Source: Ralstonia pickettii (GTDB lineage Bacteria; Pseudomonadota; Gammaproteobacteria; Burkholderiales; Burkholderiaceae). From it: a DNA stretch of 64,000 nt. Position 1 is the first letter of the stretch, and every line of letters begins with the position of its first letter. Position numbers and translations under genes: made by a program. The notes under the pieces are model-generated. The model was given only the letters and a program-made list of their open reading frames with translations. It did not search any database and was not told the DNA's origin. The stretch is from the NCBI RefSeq assembly GCF_001699815.1, contig NZ_MCGB01000061.1:310001-374000 (forward strand). Reading direction: 5' to 3'. This document shows, piece by piece, positions 54,812 to 64,000 of the stretch.

Positions 54812-56086
54812 TTGGACTCTTGGCCGCTCTGGGCACAAATTGGCGCCGTCGTGCTGCTGTTGTGCTGCTCCGCCTTCTTCTCGATTTCCGAAACCGCGAT
54901 GATGGCGCTCAACCGCCATCGCCTGCGGCATCTTGCCAAGTCCAACGTATCGGGCGCGCGCAATACGCAGCAGTTGCTCGGTCAGACCGACAAGCTGCTC
55001 TCGCTCATCCTGATCGGCAACAACCTGATCAACACCGCCGTGCCGGTGCTGATCACCACCCTGGCGATCCACTACTTTGGCAACAACGGAACGACGCTGT
55101 CGATCGCCACGGCCATCGTGGCGTTTCTCATCATCGTGTTCGCCGAGATCGCCCCGAAGATCGTGGGCGCGACCTATCCCGAACGCGTTGCGTTTCCCGC
55201 CAGCTTCATCATCAAGCCGCTGCTGCAGATTTCGACGCCGCTGGTGGCGGTAGTCAACGCGTTTGCCATGGGTGTGCTCAGATTGGTGCGCATCAACACG
55301 CGCAAGGCGCCGGAGCAGCGCATGTCGACCGAGGAACTGCGTACGCTGGTGCTGGAATCGGGCAACTTCATCCCGCACAAGCACCGCAGCATCCTGCTCA
55401 ACCTGTTCGATCTGGACGCCATCACCGTGGACGACGTGATGACGCCGCGCGCGCGGGTGGAATCGCTCGACCTGTCGCGCCCGATCGAAGAGGTCGTCCA
55501 GCAACTCGAGACCTGCTATCACAACAAGCTTCCGGTGTTCGAGCAGGACAGCGATCAGGTGATCGGCATCCTGCATGTGCGCAAGGCGCTGTCACTTCTG
55601 GGGCACACCGAACTCACGCACGACGATTTCCGTAGCCTGCTGGCCGAGCCCTATTTCGTACCGAGCGGCACACCCGTTTTCCGCCAGCTACAGTATTTTC
55701 AGGAGAACCGCCGCCGCCTCGGGCTGATCGTCAATGAGTACGGCGACATGCTTGGGCTGGTGACGCTCGAAGACATCATCGAAGAGATGATCGGCGAGTT
55801 CACCACCACGCTGCCCAACGCCGGCAAGCTGGCGTGGGACAAGGAAGGCACTTATCTTGCGGATGCGGGAATGTCGTTGCGCGATCTGAACCGGCGCCTG
55901 GGCCTGAGTCTGCCGACCGACGGCCCGAAAACGCTCAACGGGCTGCTACTGGAAGAGCTGGAAGAGATTCCCGAGGCGACGGTCAGCGTGAAGATCGCGG
56001 GCTGCGTGATGGACATCGTCCAGATGGACAGTCAGTCGATCCGCACGGTGCGACTGCATCAGCCGCCGCAGCCAAAGCGTAGTTGA
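54812..56086 (+). CDS. HlyC/CorC-family (CNNM plus CBS) membrane protein
   Basis: Protein of 424 residues of the YfjD/CorB group, associated with magnesium or cobalt tolerance. An N-terminal CNNM/DUF21 domain has membrane helices (AVVLLLCCSAFFSISETAMM with the SETAMMALN signature, then IGNNLINTAVPVLIT and FAEIAPKIVGATYPERVAFP). A CBS pair follows (VMTPRARVESLDLSRPIEEV and GLIVNEYGDMLGLVTLEDII), then a C-terminal CorC_HlyC domain (GMSLRDLNRRLGLSLP, VKIAGCVMDIVQM). The start is TTG at 54812. The long name covers an uncertain function: the protein may be an ion transporter or its regulator. Confidence 0.9.
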   Translation: MDSWPLWAQIGAVVLLLCCSAFFSISETAMMALNRHRLRHLAKSNVSGARNTQQLLGQTDKLLSLILIGNNLINTAVPVLITTLAIHYFGNNGTTLSIATAIVAFLIIVFAEIAPKIVGATYPERVAFPASFIIKPLLQISTPLVAVVNAFAMGVLRLVRINTRKAPEQRMSTEELRTLVLESGNFIPHKHRSILLNLFDLDAITVDDVMTPRARVESLDLSRPIEEVVQQLETCYHNKLPVFEQDSDQVIGILHVRKALSLLGHTELTHDDFRSLLAEPYFVPSGTPVFRQLQYFQENRRRLGLIVNEYGDMLGLVTLEDIIEEMIGEFTTTLPNAGKLAWDKEGTYLADAGMSLRDLNRRLGLSLPTDGPKTLNGLLLEELEEIPEATVSVKIAGCVMDIVQMDSQSIRTVRLHQPPQPKRS

Positions 56087-56345
56087 CGCCACACCTGAGG
56101 CCGAACGCTTCAGTTGGAGCGGTTTTCTGCCGATGTGGCACAAATGCAAGCTGCGCTTTGATGTGCGCTTTACAAATGCAGGGGCGGTCGGCAAACTGCC
56201 CCGGTTCCGGGCACCACCCCCCACGAATGGGTGGGGTACCGGCGGCAGAACATAGAACAATCGCCTTGGGGGGCGAGCGCGCGCAGGAGGCGGTGGGGCC
56301 CGGCGCGCGCTGAAATGGTCAGCTTCAGCCTGACGGACTGGACTC
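56087..56345. other. Gap before pilB
   Basis: This short gap holds a GC-rich hairpin (CCCCCCACGAATGGGTGGGG near 56215-56236) without a T tract. No gene is supported. Confidence 0.35.
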
Positions 56346-58073
56346 ATGACACTCGGACTTGCTCTAGCGCAGAGCCGGCGGATCGCGCCGACGCTACTTA
56401 CCCAACTCGAACAGAGCGCGCGTGAAAAACGCACGCAACTGATCGACGAACTGGTGGGCAGCGGGATCATGAGTGCGCACGACCTCGCCGTGTTTGTGGC
56501 CGGCAAGTACCAGATGCCGCTGCTCGACCTTGCGCAGTACAAGCTCGACACCGTGCCGGCCGTGCTGTCGGCCAACAAGCACTTTGCCCAGTTGCGCCTG
56601 TTGCCGCTGGGCCGTCGCGAGAACCGCCTCATCCTCGCCACGTCCGACCCGAGCGATCCGAAGCCGATCGAAGAGCTGCGTCAGAAGATGAACGTAGCCA
56701 TCGAAACGGTCATCGTCGAACACGACAAGCTGGTTCGCCAACTCAGCCTCGCCAATGAGGCGCCGGCCGAGATCAAGTCGCTCTTCCCCAAGCAGGAGGC
56801 CACGCAGATCGAATACGATGCGGGCGCTGCCGCCGCCACGCGTCGCACCACCCCCGACGGCATCGACGATGCCCCTGTGGTGCGCTTCCTGCAGAAGCTC
56901 TTTACCGAAGCCTTGCTGCGCGGCGCATCGGACTTGCATTTCGAGCCCTTTGAAACGTTTTACCGCGTACGTTTCCGCATCGACGGCATCCTCGCGCAGG
57001 TCGCGCAGCCGCCGCTGGATATCCGCGACAAGATCGCGACCCGCATCAAGGTGCTCTCGCGCCTGGACATCTCGGAAAAGCGCGTGCCGCAAGACGGCCG
57101 CATGAAGCTGCTCATCACCGTCCCGAAAGACCGCAAGGACAAGGACAACAAAGAGACGATCGAGCGCGCCATCGACTTCCGGGTGTCGACGCTGCCGACG
57201 CTGTTCGGCGAAAAGATCGTGATCCGGATTCTGGAGTCGTCCACCGAGCGGCTCGATATCGACCAGCTTGGCTATGAGCCGGAGCAAAAGCAGTTGCTGC
57301 TCGACGTAATCAAGCGGCCGTACGGCATGGTGCTGGTGACGGGGCCAACCGGATCGGGCAAAACCGTGTCGCTGTACACGTTCCTGAACAGGCTGAACCA
57401 GGGCGACATCAATATCTCCACCGCCGAAGACCCAGCGGAAATCCAGTTGCCCGGCATCAACCAGGTCAACGTGAACGACAAGGCTGGGCTGACCTTTGCG
57501 GCGGCGCTGAAGTCGTTCCTGCGGCAGGATCCGGACATCATCATGGTGGGCGAAATCCGAGATCTGGAGACGGCCGACATCTCGATCAAGGCTGCGCAGA
57601 CCGGTCACCTGGTGTTTTCCACGCTGCACACCAACGACGCACCGACCACACTGACCCGCCTGATGAACATGGGGGTGGCGCCGTTCAACATCGCGTCGTC
57701 GGTGCTGATGATCACGGCGCAGCGTCTGGGGCGCCGGCTGTGCAAGGATTGCAAGAAGCCGGGTCCGCTGCCCAAGGAAACGCTGCTCGACGCGGGTTTT
57801 ACCGAAGCGGACCTCGACGGCTCCTGGCAGCCGTATCACCCGGTCGGTTGCGAAACCTGCAACGGCAGCGGCTACAAGGGCCGGGTCGGCATCTACCAGG
57901 TCATGCCGATTACCGAGGCGATCCAGGAAATCATTCTCACGCATGGCACGGCGCTGCAGATTGCCGAGCAGGCGCGCAAAGACGGCGTGATGTCGCTACG
58001 CGAATCGGGCCTGCGAAAAGTGAAGCAGGGGCTGACTTCCCTCGAGGAAGTGCTGGCCACAACGAACCAATAA
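56346..58073 (+). CDS. pilB: Type IV pilus assembly ATPase PilB
   Basis: Motor ATPase that powers pilus extension, 575 residues. An N-terminal MshE/GspE-type domain (LGLALAQSRRIAPTLLTQLE to about 160) precedes the ATPase core with Walker A GPTGSGKTVSLY, the Asp box ISTAEDPAEIQLPGINQV, Walker B-like FLRQDPDIIMVGEIRDLETA, and the His box TGHLVFSTLHTNDAP. A zinc motif is present: CKDCKK and later CETCNGSGYKGR (four cysteines). It is followed by pilC and pilD in order. Confidence 0.96.
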   Translation: MTLGLALAQSRRIAPTLLTQLEQSAREKRTQLIDELVGSGIMSAHDLAVFVAGKYQMPLLDLAQYKLDTVPAVLSANKHFAQLRLLPLGRRENRLILATSDPSDPKPIEELRQKMNVAIETVIVEHDKLVRQLSLANEAPAEIKSLFPKQEATQIEYDAGAAAATRRTTPDGIDDAPVVRFLQKLFTEALLRGASDLHFEPFETFYRVRFRIDGILAQVAQPPLDIRDKIATRIKVLSRLDISEKRVPQDGRMKLLITVPKDRKDKDNKETIERAIDFRVSTLPTLFGEKIVIRILESSTERLDIDQLGYEPEQKQLLLDVIKRPYGMVLVTGPTGSGKTVSLYTFLNRLNQGDINISTAEDPAEIQLPGINQVNVNDKAGLTFAAALKSFLRQDPDIIMVGEIRDLETADISIKAAQTGHLVFSTLHTNDAPTTLTRLMNMGVAPFNIASSVLMITAQRLGRRLCKDCKKPGPLPKETLLDAGFTEADLDGSWQPYHPVGCETCNGSGYKGRVGIYQVMPITEAIQEIILTHGTALQIAEQARKDGVMSLRESGLRKVKQGLTSLEEVLATTNQ

Positions 58074-58117
58074 CCTTCTCGATCAATCGTTCCCATACCG
58101 GGGGGTAGGAACCAACC

Positions 58118-59392
58118 ATGGCCACACGAGCACCCGCCGCGAACCGCGCGGCCGCAGCGCCCAATCGCACGACCGGCAAGACCGCCAAGACCAAGGCGCC
58201 CACGCAGTACATCTTCGAGTGGGAAGGCAAAGATCGGAAAGGCAAGATCTTCAAGGGCGAGATGCGCGCCGAGAGCATCACCGAGGTGAATGCCATCCTG
58301 CGCAAGCAAGGCCTGTCGATCACCAAATCCAAGCGCCGCCGCGCGGCCCGCGGCAAGAAGATCACGCCGAAGGACATCGCCTACTTCACGCGCCAGCTGT
58401 CGACCATGCTGAAGGCCGGCGTGCCGCTGCTGCAGTCGATCGACATCATCGCAAAGGGCCACGCCAACCCGAACTTCACGCAACTGCTGACGGAAATCCG
58501 CGTCGATATCGAGTCGGGCAGCAGCATGGCGCAAGCCTTCCGCCGTCACCCGAAGTACTTCGACACGCTGTACTGCAACCTGATCGACGCGGGCGAGCAA
58601 GGCGGTATTCTGGATGCGCTGCTCGAGCGGCTTTCGCTGTACATGGAAAAGTCCCTCGCACTGAAGGCGCAGATCAAGTCGGCCCTGATCTACCCGATCT
58701 CGGTGCTGACGGTGGCCTTCCTAGTGACCGTGGTGCTGATGATCTTTGTGGTGCCGTCGTTCAAGGGCGTTTTCTCCGGTTTCGGTGCCGATTTGCCAGC
58801 CCCGACGCTGTTCGTCATTGCGATATCGGATTTCTTCGTCAAGTGGTGGATACCGATCGTGCTGGGCCCCATCGCCGGCATTGCACTGTTTTCGCGCGCA
58901 TTCAAGCGATCTGAAAACGTCCAGCGTTCGACGCATCGCTTCATCCTGAAGATTCCCATCTTTGGCGACATCATCCGCAAGGCAACCATTGCTCGCTGGA
59001 CGCGTACGCTGGCTACCATGTTCGCAGCCGGTACGCCGCTCGTGGAGTCGATGGAGTCGGTCGCCGGGGCCGCAGGCAACTGGATCTACCATGATGCGAC
59101 CCTCGAGGTTCAGCAAGCGGTACGTATCGGCACGAGTCTCACCAACGCCATGCAAGCGACACACGTGTTCGACAACATGGTCCTGCAGATGACGCAGATC
59201 GGTGAAGAGTCCGGCGCCCTGGACAACATGCTACTGAAGGTGGCGGAGTTCTACGAGCGCGAGGTGGACGATGCGGTCGCCAACATCTCGACTCTGATCG
59301 AACCCATCATCATCGTCTTCCTCGGCGTGCTAATCGGCGGCATGGTGGTGGCGATGTATTTGCCGATCTTCAAGCTTGGTACGGTGGTCTGA
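58118..59392 (+). CDS. pilC: Type IV pilus inner-membrane protein PilC
   Basis: Inner-membrane platform protein of 424 residues with two T2SF domains (DIAYFTRQLSTMLKAGVPLL and RKATIARWTRTLATMFAAGT). Three membrane helices are seen (ISVLTVAFLVTVVLMIFVV, IPIVLGPIAGIALFS and IIIVFLGVLIGGMVVAMYLP). The N-terminal 35 residues are basic and Ala-rich. It lies between pilB and pilD. Confidence 0.95.
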   Translation: MATRAPAANRAAAAPNRTTGKTAKTKAPTQYIFEWEGKDRKGKIFKGEMRAESITEVNAILRKQGLSITKSKRRRAARGKKITPKDIAYFTRQLSTMLKAGVPLLQSIDIIAKGHANPNFTQLLTEIRVDIESGSSMAQAFRRHPKYFDTLYCNLIDAGEQGGILDALLERLSLYMEKSLALKAQIKSALIYPISVLTVAFLVTVVLMIFVVPSFKGVFSGFGADLPAPTLFVIAISDFFVKWWIPIVLGPIAGIALFSRAFKRSENVQRSTHRFILKIPIFGDIIRKATIARWTRTLATMFAAGTPLVESMESVAGAAGNWIYHDATLEVQQAVRIGTSLTNAMQATHVFDNMVLQMTQIGEESGALDNMLLKVAEFYEREVDDAVANISTLIEPIIIVFLGVLIGGMVVAMYLPIFKLGTVV

Positions 59393-59396
59393 CGCA

Positions 59397-60278
59397 ATGC
59401 CTGAGATGTTCGTCATCCCCACGTTGGCGCAACTGCCGGCGTGGTTTGTAGTTGCCGCAGGCGGGCTGGTCGGCTTGCTGGTCGGCAGCTTCCTGAACGT
59501 GGTGATCCACCGTCTGCCGCGCATGATCGAGCGGGAGGAAGCCAACTACATCGCAGAACTGCGTGATGAGCCGCTGCCTCACCCCGACGCATACAACCTG
59601 GTCGTGCCGCGCTCGGCGTGCCCGTCGTGTGGTCATCAGATCAAAGCGATCGAGAACATCCCCGTGTTGAGCTGGCTTGCGCTGCACGGCCGGTGCAGTG
59701 CCTGCAAGGCGCCCATCTCGTGGCGCTATCCCGCTGTGGAACTGGTCACTGGTCTGCTGACCGCGGCCTGCCTGTGGCACTTCGGCCCGACGTGGGTGGC
59801 GGTCGCATCGGCGGTCCTGCTGTGGTTCCTGATCGCCGGCACCATGATCGACGCCGATACGCAACTGTTGCCCGATGCCATCACCCAGCCGCTGCTGTGG
59901 CTCGGGCTGGGCGTGAACCTGTTCGGCATGTTTGCGCACTTGCAGGACGCGGTCGTCGGCGCGATGGCCGGTTACCTGTTCCTGTGGTCGATCTATTGGG
60001 CCTACAAGCTGCTGCGCGGCCGCGAAGGCATGGGCTACGGCGACTTCAAGCTGATGGCCGCACTCGGCGCGTGGTTCGGCTGGCAGGCGCTGCCGTTGCT
60101 GGTGCTGCTCTCGTCCGTCGTGGGACTGGTGTTTGGGCTCGTGCGCATTGCGCGCGGCGCGACGAGCGAATCGCCGTTCTCGTTCGGACCGTTCATTGCC
60201 GGGGCCGGCGTGATCGCATTGCTGGCCGGCCCGCAGCTGCTCATGATGGCAGGCCTAGGCCCGCTCCTTGCGCCATAA
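59397..60278 (+). CDS. pilD: Prepilin peptidase/N-methyltransferase PilD
   Basis: Aspartic peptidase that cleaves and methylates prepilins and type II secretion pseudopilins, 293 residues. The zinc-binding cysteines are Cys75, Cys78, Cys100 and Cys103 (CPSCGH and CSACKA). Catalytic Asp residues are in [16 protein letters not shown] and [19 protein letters not shown] 59397 begins four bases after the pilC stop and is preferred to an upstream start inside pilC. Confidence 0.95.
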   Translation: MPEMFVIPTLAQLPAWFVVAAGGLVGLLVGSFLNVVIHRLPRMIEREEANYIAELRDEPLPHPDAYNLVVPRSACPSCGHQIKAIENIPVLSWLALHGRCSACKAPISWRYPAVELVTGLLTAACLWHFGPTWVAVASAVLLWFLIAGTMIDADTQLLPDAITQPLLWLGLGVNLFGMFAHLQDAVVGAMAGYLFLWSIYWAYKLLRGREGMGYGDFKLMAALGAWFGWQALPLLVLLSSVVGLVFGLVRIARGATSESPFSFGPFIAGAGVIALLAGPQLLMMAGLGPLLAP

Positions 60279-60291
60279 GGGCATGATCAGC

Positions 60292-60906
60292 ATGCGCGTG
60301 ATCGGCCTGACCGGCGGCATCGGCAGCGGCAAGAGCTACGTGGCGGATCGCCTTGCGGAGCGCGGTGCCGCCATCGTTGACACCGACGCCATCGCCCACG
60401 AGATCACCGCGCCGGGCGGCGCCGCCATCCCCAAGCTGGTCGAGACGTTCGGCGCAGGCATCTTACGCAGTGACGGTGCCATGGACCGCGACGCCATGCG
60501 CGCCCTCGCCTTTTCGGACGCTACGGCCAAATCGCGACTGGAGCAGATCACGCATCCCCTCATCCGCGAGATTGCGCTGTCGCGCGGGGCCGCTGCGCAG
60601 GCATCGGGCGCGCATCCGTACCTCGTCTACGTCGTCCCGCTGCTGGTGGAATCCTTGGCCGGGCATCACAGCTGGCGCTCGCTGGTCGACCGCATTCTGG
60701 TGGTCGACTGCCCCGTTGACACGCAGATCGCCCGCGTGATGGCCAGGAACGGGCTGCCGCGCGCGCAAGTGGAAGCCATCATCGCCCGCCAGGCTTCACG
60801 CGAAGCCCGCCTTGCCGCCGCCGACGACGTGATCGACAACAGCGGTACGCTGGCGGATTTGCTGCCGCAGATCGACCGTCTGGACCTAACCTACAGGTCG
60901 AACTGA
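60292..60906 (+). CDS. coaE: Dephospho-CoA kinase
   Basis: Last enzyme of CoA synthesis (204 residues). The P-loop [20 protein letters not shown] stands at the start and [20 protein letters not shown] and [13 protein letters not shown] follow the CoaE pattern. ATG 60292 (MRVIGLTGG) is chosen because AAGGG is ten bases upstream; ATG 60283 would put it only one base away. It follows pilD in the pilBCD-coaE cluster common in proteobacteria. Confidence 0.94.
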   Translation: MRVIGLTGGIGSGKSYVADRLAERGAAIVDTDAIAHEITAPGGAAIPKLVETFGAGILRSDGAMDRDAMRALAFSDATAKSRLEQITHPLIREIALSRGAAAQASGAHPYLVYVVPLLVESLAGHHSWRSLVDRILVVDCPVDTQIARVMARNGLPRAQVEAIIARQASREARLAAADDVIDNSGTLADLLPQIDRLDLTYRSN

Positions 60907-61041
60907 AACGATCTGAAAGCGGTCGTCACAGCCCTTTGCATTGTGATGAACGAGGGTCTCGCATAGAATGCGGGCAGATCGAGGCCAAATGGGCTTCGGG
61001 GCCGCACATGCCAGCAGGCCAGCACACCGGGCACCCAAGTT

Positions 61042-61800
61042 TTGATCCTGTACGAATATCCCTTCAACGAACGCATTCGGACGCTGCTGCGCCTCGAAGA
61101 CCTGTTCGAGCGGCTGGATTTCTTTCTCGTGCAGGAGCACCCGCTGCAACACCACGTGGCACTGACCACGCTGTTCGAAGTGGTCGACGTGGCCGGGCGT
61201 GCCGATCTCAAATCCGATCTGCTGAAAGAACTCGATCGCCAGCGCCAGACGCTCACCGCGCTGCGCGCCAATCCGCAGATCGATCAAGACGCGCTCGACG
61301 CCGTCATCAGCGAGCTGGAAACCGCCTCGGGCAATCTCACCGCCACACATGGCAAGGCCGGCCAACTCATCGCCGACAACGAGTGGCTGACGAGCATCCG
61401 CAGCCGCGCCATCATCCCCGGTGGTACGTGTGAATTCGATCTGCCGGCGTATTTTGCATGGCAGCATCATCCGGCCGAGCGCCGCCGCGCCGACATCATC
61501 AAATGGGCCCAACCGCTCGTGCCGCTGCGCGACGCCACGATGATCGTGCTGCGCCTGCTGCGCGAATCGGGTCAGAGTGGCAAGGTGATTGCTAACGCTG
61601 GGAGCTATCAGCAGATGCTGTCGGGCCGCGTGTACCAACTGATGCAGGTGCGCCTGGATGAGTCGGCGCTGGGGTTCATTCCCGAGATCAGCGCCAACAA
61701 ATACATGCTCTGGGTGCGCTTTACCCAGCAGGATGGCGACCTGCGACCCAAGCCGGTCGACGCGGATATCCCGTTCCAGCTGAAGCTCTGTAATTTCTGA
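61042..61800 (+). CDS. zapD: Cell division protein ZapD
   Basis: FtsZ-associated protein that cross-links Z-ring filaments (252 residues). It begins at TTG 61042 with [20 protein letters not shown], the typical ZapD (DUF1342) start. Family signatures include [20 protein letters not shown] and [17 protein letters not shown]. It lies between coaE and yacG as in E. coli. Confidence 0.93.
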   Translation: MILYEYPFNERIRTLLRLEDLFERLDFFLVQEHPLQHHVALTTLFEVVDVAGRADLKSDLLKELDRQRQTLTALRANPQIDQDALDAVISELETASGNLTATHGKAGQLIADNEWLTSIRSRAIIPGGTCEFDLPAYFAWQHHPAERRRADIIKWAQPLVPLRDATMIVLRLLRESGQSGKVIANAGSYQQMLSGRVYQLMQVRLDESALGFIPEISANKYMLWVRFTQQDGDLRPKPVDADIPFQLKLCNF

Positions 61801-61808
61801 GCCGCACC

Positions 61809-62012
61809 ATGAATGTGAAGACCGTCAAATGCCCCAGCTGCGGCAAGCCCGTGCCTTGGGTGCCTGAGAGCCGCTACCGCCCCTTCTGCTCTGAGCGTTG
61901 CAAGCAGATCGACCTGGGCGCGTGGGCAGCCGAGCAGTACACCATCCCCGTGGTCGAAGAAGACGACCTGCCCGACGCACCGGGCAACGATACGAGCGGC
62001 AAGCTCAACTAA
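61809..62012 (+). CDS. yacG: DNA gyrase inhibitor YacG
   Basis: Small zinc protein of 67 residues that binds and inhibits gyrase. Zinc ligands are Cys8, Cys11 (KCPSCGKPV), Cys27 and Cys31 ([12 protein letters not shown]). It follows zapD by eight bases and its end overlaps the convergent Nudix gene by eight bases. Confidence 0.93.
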   Translation: MNVKTVKCPSCGKPVPWVPESRYRPFCSERCKQIDLGAWAAEQYTIPVVEEDDLPDAPGNDTSGKLN

Positions 62013-62454
62013 CCGTCGTTTCCTCGCGCATCCATTCGAACACGGGCAACGTTGCCGGCAGCACCGGATGGACGCTGATCGGCAGCGTCTGCCAAGCGAA
62101 ATCCTGGCCTTCCAGTGCGCGCAACGTGCCGTCCCAGGCAGTGACCTTGCAGAAGTGCAGGCGCACGTACGCGTGCGGGTAGTCGTGCTCGATGGTGTGC
62201 CAGGGAACGCAGGTGCGCAGCGTGACGTCCAGCTCTTCCTTCAACTCACGCATGAGCGCAGCCTCGACCGATTCGCCCGCTTCAAGCTTGCCGCCCGGGA
62301 ATTCCCAGTAGCCCGCGTAAGGCTTGCCTTCCGGACGCTGGGCTAGCAAGAACTTGCCGTCGGGCTGCACGAGCACGCCAACGGCCACTTCGGTGATCTT
62401 GCGGCCGTCCGGCGTGTGCGTCGGGGGCACTTGCGTCAGGTTGTCAGTCGACAT
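62005..62454 (-). CDS. Nudix hydrolase (MutT-like)
   Basis: Nudix hydrolase of 149 residues resembling MutT, which destroys oxidised dGTP. The Nudix box spans [20 protein letters not shown] and continues [25 protein letters not shown] is typical of the MutT/CTP-type group. ATG 62454 (MSTDNLTQV) is used; the gene overlaps the end of the upstream ATPase by 11 bases. Position between DUF815 and yacG is typical of this lineage. Whether it is true MutT or another pyrophosphatase is not certain. Confidence 0.88.
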   Translation of the reverse strand: MSTDNLTQVPPTHTPDGRKITEVAVGVLVQPDGKFLLAQRPEGKPYAGYWEFPGGKLEAGESVEAALMRELKEELDVTLRTCVPWHTIEHDYPHAYVRLHFCKVTAWDGTLRALEGQDFAWQTLPISVHPVLPATLPVFEWMREETTVS

Positions 62455-63328
62455 GGTGCCGCCCATGCTTGCCACCCCAGTCGCGGGCGAATTGCCATGC
62501 CACGCGGCCCGAACGCGAACCGCGCTCCAGCGCCCATACCAACGCGTCGCCACGGGCGGCCGCGATGTCCTCGTCACTGCAGCCGAAGTACTTGAGCCAG
62601 TGGCCGACGATGGTCAGGTATTCGTCCTGCTTGGGCGGGTAGAACGACAGCCACAGCCCAAACCGCTCCGACAGCGAGATCTTCTCTTCCACCACCTCGC
62701 CCGGATGGATTTCGCCGTCCGAGGTGTGCTGATAGGTCTCGTTGTCCTTCATGTATTCCGGCAGCAGGTGGCGCCGGTTCGATGTTGCGTAGATCAGCAC
62801 GTTGTCTGACTGCGTTGCCACCGAGCCGTCCAGCGCAGACTTCAGCGCCTTGTAGCCCGACTCGCCCTCTTCGAACGAAAGGTCATCGCAGAAGATCGCG
62901 AAGCGCTCGGGGCGCGCCGAGAGTTGATCGACGATATCGCCCAAGTCAGCCAGATCGTCCTTGTCGACCTCGACCAAGCGCAGGCCTTCCTTCACGAACT
63001 CATTCAGGCACGCCTTGATGAGCGACGACTTGCCGGTGCCCCGTGCGCCCGTCAGCAGCACGTTGTTGGCCGGCAACTTGCGCACGAACTGGCGCGTATT
63101 GGCGACGATGGCGTCTTTCTGGCGCTCGATGTTGTGCAGATCGCTCAGATGGATCGGGGGCAGTTGGCGGATCGGTGCGAGATAGCCGATGTTGCCGAAC
63201 AGGCTCTGGCGCTTGCGCCAGCGGAACGCAACGGCCTCGTTCCAGTCAGCTTCGGTCAGTTCAGGCGGCAGCCATTGCTCAAGCCGCCCGAGAAAGCGGT
63301 CGAGCCGTGCGGAAAGGTCGGACGACAT
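62444..63328 (-). CDS. DUF815 AAA+ ATPase
   Basis: ATP-binding protein of 294 residues. Walker A is LLTGARGTGKSSLIKACLNE and Walker B-like FAIFCDDLSFEEGESGYKAL; IYATSNRRHLLPEYMKDNE and SERFGLWLSFYPPKQDEYLT match DUF815. The function is unknown. It sits between argJ (16 bases upstream) and the Nudix gene. Confidence 0.9.
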   Translation of the reverse strand: MSSDLSARLDRFLGRLEQWLPPELTEADWNEAVAFRWRKRQSLFGNIGYLAPIRQLPPIHLSDLHNIERQKDAIVANTRQFVRKLPANNVLLTGARGTGKSSLIKACLNEFVKEGLRLVEVDKDDLADLGDIVDQLSARPERFAIFCDDLSFEEGESGYKALKSALDGSVATQSDNVLIYATSNRRHLLPEYMKDNETYQHTSDGEIHPGEVVEEKISLSERFGLWLSFYPPKQDEYLTIVGHWLKYFGCSDEDIAAARGDALVWALERGSRSGRVAWQFARDWGGKHGRHHVD

Positions 63329-63344
63329 AGCGGCGCGCTCCGGA

Positions 63345-64000
63345 TCACGAACGGTAGTCGGCGTTGATCGACACGTAGTCGTGCGAGAAGTCGCACGTCC
63401 ACACGGTGGCGGTGGCGTCGCCGCGGCCGAGCGCGATGCGCACGGTAATCTCCGCCTGCTTCATCACGCGCTGGCCGTCTTCTTCGCGGTACTCGGGGTT
63501 GCGGCCGCCGTCTCGCGCGACCCACACGTCGTCGAGCCACAGGTTGACGCCGTTCACGTCGAGGTCCGTCACGCCGGCGTAGCCCACAGCGGCCAGGATG
63601 CGCCCCAGGTTGGGGTCCGAAGCGTAGAACGCGGTCTTGACCAGCGGCGAGTGCGCGACCGCATAGGCGATGAGGCGGCACTCTTCGACGTTGCGGCCGC
63701 CCTCAACCTGGATGGCCATGAACTTGGTCGCGCCCTCGCCATCGCGCACGATCTTCTGCGCCAGCTCTTGTGCGAGGCCCGTCAGCGCATCGCGCAGCGC
63801 AGCGTAGTCGGGGTGCGACTCGGAATCGATGCGCGGCGTGCCAGCCCGGCCCGTCGCGATGACGACGAACGAGTCGTTGGTGGAGGTATCGCCGTCCACC
63901 GTCACGCTGTTGAACGAGTGATCGGCGGCGTGGCGCACCAGACCTTGAAGCACGGCTTCATCCACATCGGCATCGGTGGCGATGAAGCCGAGCATCGTCG
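63345..64000 (-). CDS. argJ: Arginine biosynthesis protein ArgJ (3' part)
   Basis: Bifunctional ornithine acetyltransferase/N-acetylglutamate synthase; only the C-terminal half is in the window and the 5' part lies beyond the right edge. ArgJ cleaves itself before a Thr in the sequence T-MLGF; here the last codons shown are ACG-ATG-CTC-GGC, so the window appears to begin within two bases of that catalytic Thr and to contain the whole beta chain. [58 protein letters not shown] and the C-terminal [11 protein letters not shown] are family signatures. Confidence 0.95.
   Translation of the reverse strand, partial: TMLGFIATDADVDEAVLQGLVRHAADHSFNSVTVDGDTSTNDSFVVIATGRAGTPRIDSESHPDYAALRDALTGLAQELAQKIVRDGEGATKFMAIQVEGGRNVEECRLIAYAVAHSPLVKTAFYASDPNLGRILAAVGYAGVTDLDVNGVNLWLDDVWVARDGGRNPEYREEDGQRVMKQAEITVRIALGRGDATATVWTCDFSHDYVSINADYRS

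Overview
The window looks like chromosome from a GC-rich beta-proteobacterium of the Ralstonia lineage (R. pickettii/insidiosa/mannitolilytica type). I infer this from the gene order and protein style of the right half: nrdA-nrdB, plcN, ampD-pilR-pilS, ypjD-like/ffh, proS, rppH, proB-obgE-rpmA-rplU/ispB, tRNA-Pro, pilBCD-coaE-zapD-yacG, argJ. No database search was possible, so family names are from recognition of motifs and overall sequence.

Layout. (1) 0-10.3 kb: a ClC-type chloride transporter, a Tat-type flavin amine oxidase, a TonB-dependent receptor (minus strand) and, divergent to it, a tonB-exbB-exbD-exbD cluster that would energise outer-membrane uptake. (2) 10.9-14 kb: a decaying catabolic cluster. 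An AraC-type regulator and an AMP-forming acyl-CoA ligase are fused head to head by a deletion that removed both 5' ends; the ligase and the following thiolase also carry single-base frameshifts, and the thiolase is cut short. (3) 14-20.5 kb: an AT-rich stretch, a Fur-like regulator lacking the metal-binding half, an H-NS-type gene cut by an IS21-family element, an IS3-family element inserted inside the terminal repeats of that IS21 element, a second solo IS21 end, and 3' stubs of a LuxR/FixJ-type regulator and a methyl-accepting chemotaxis protein. (4) 20.5-26.6 kb: an accessory minus-strand cassette of little-known genes: SDH-type (ClpP-fold) protease, a membrane protein with a GDGN-type N-terminal motif, DUF2188 and other small ORFs, an ImmA/XRE protease-repressor pair with an operator-like palindrome, a three-helix membrane protein and a duplicated-DUF6471 protein. 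It ends in a triple short repeat directly beside nrdB. This is the best place in the window for an undescribed system, though none is proven.

(5) 26.6-31.2 kb: class Ia ribonucleotide reductase genes nrdA and nrdB with two NrdR-box-like palindromes spaced 31 bp centre to centre upstream of nrdA. (6) 31.6-36.7 kb: a secreted phosphoesterase cassette (lipoprotein phosphodiesterase with LamG-like domain, 66-aa lipoprotein, Tat-exported phospholipase C), a terminator and a degenerate 42-bp tandem repeat array. (7) 36.7-42.2 kb: ampD, the PilS/PilR-type two-component system and cytochrome-assembly genes on the minus strand. (8) 42.4-54.5 kb: housekeeping genes for SRP, purine salvage, tRNA charging, mRNA decapping, proline synthesis, ribosome assembly and quinone side-chain synthesis; one periplasmic lytic transglycosylase here is frameshifted inside its signal-peptide junction. 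(9) 54.5-64 kb: tRNA-Pro(CGG), a CorC/HlyC-type CBS protein, type IV pilus assembly genes pilB-pilC-pilD, then coaE, zapD, yacG, and on the opposite strand a Nudix hydrolase, a DUF815 ATPase and the 3' part of argJ, which runs off the right edge.

Very long open frames antisense to nrdA, plcN and proS are GC-rich shadow ORFs and are not annotated.
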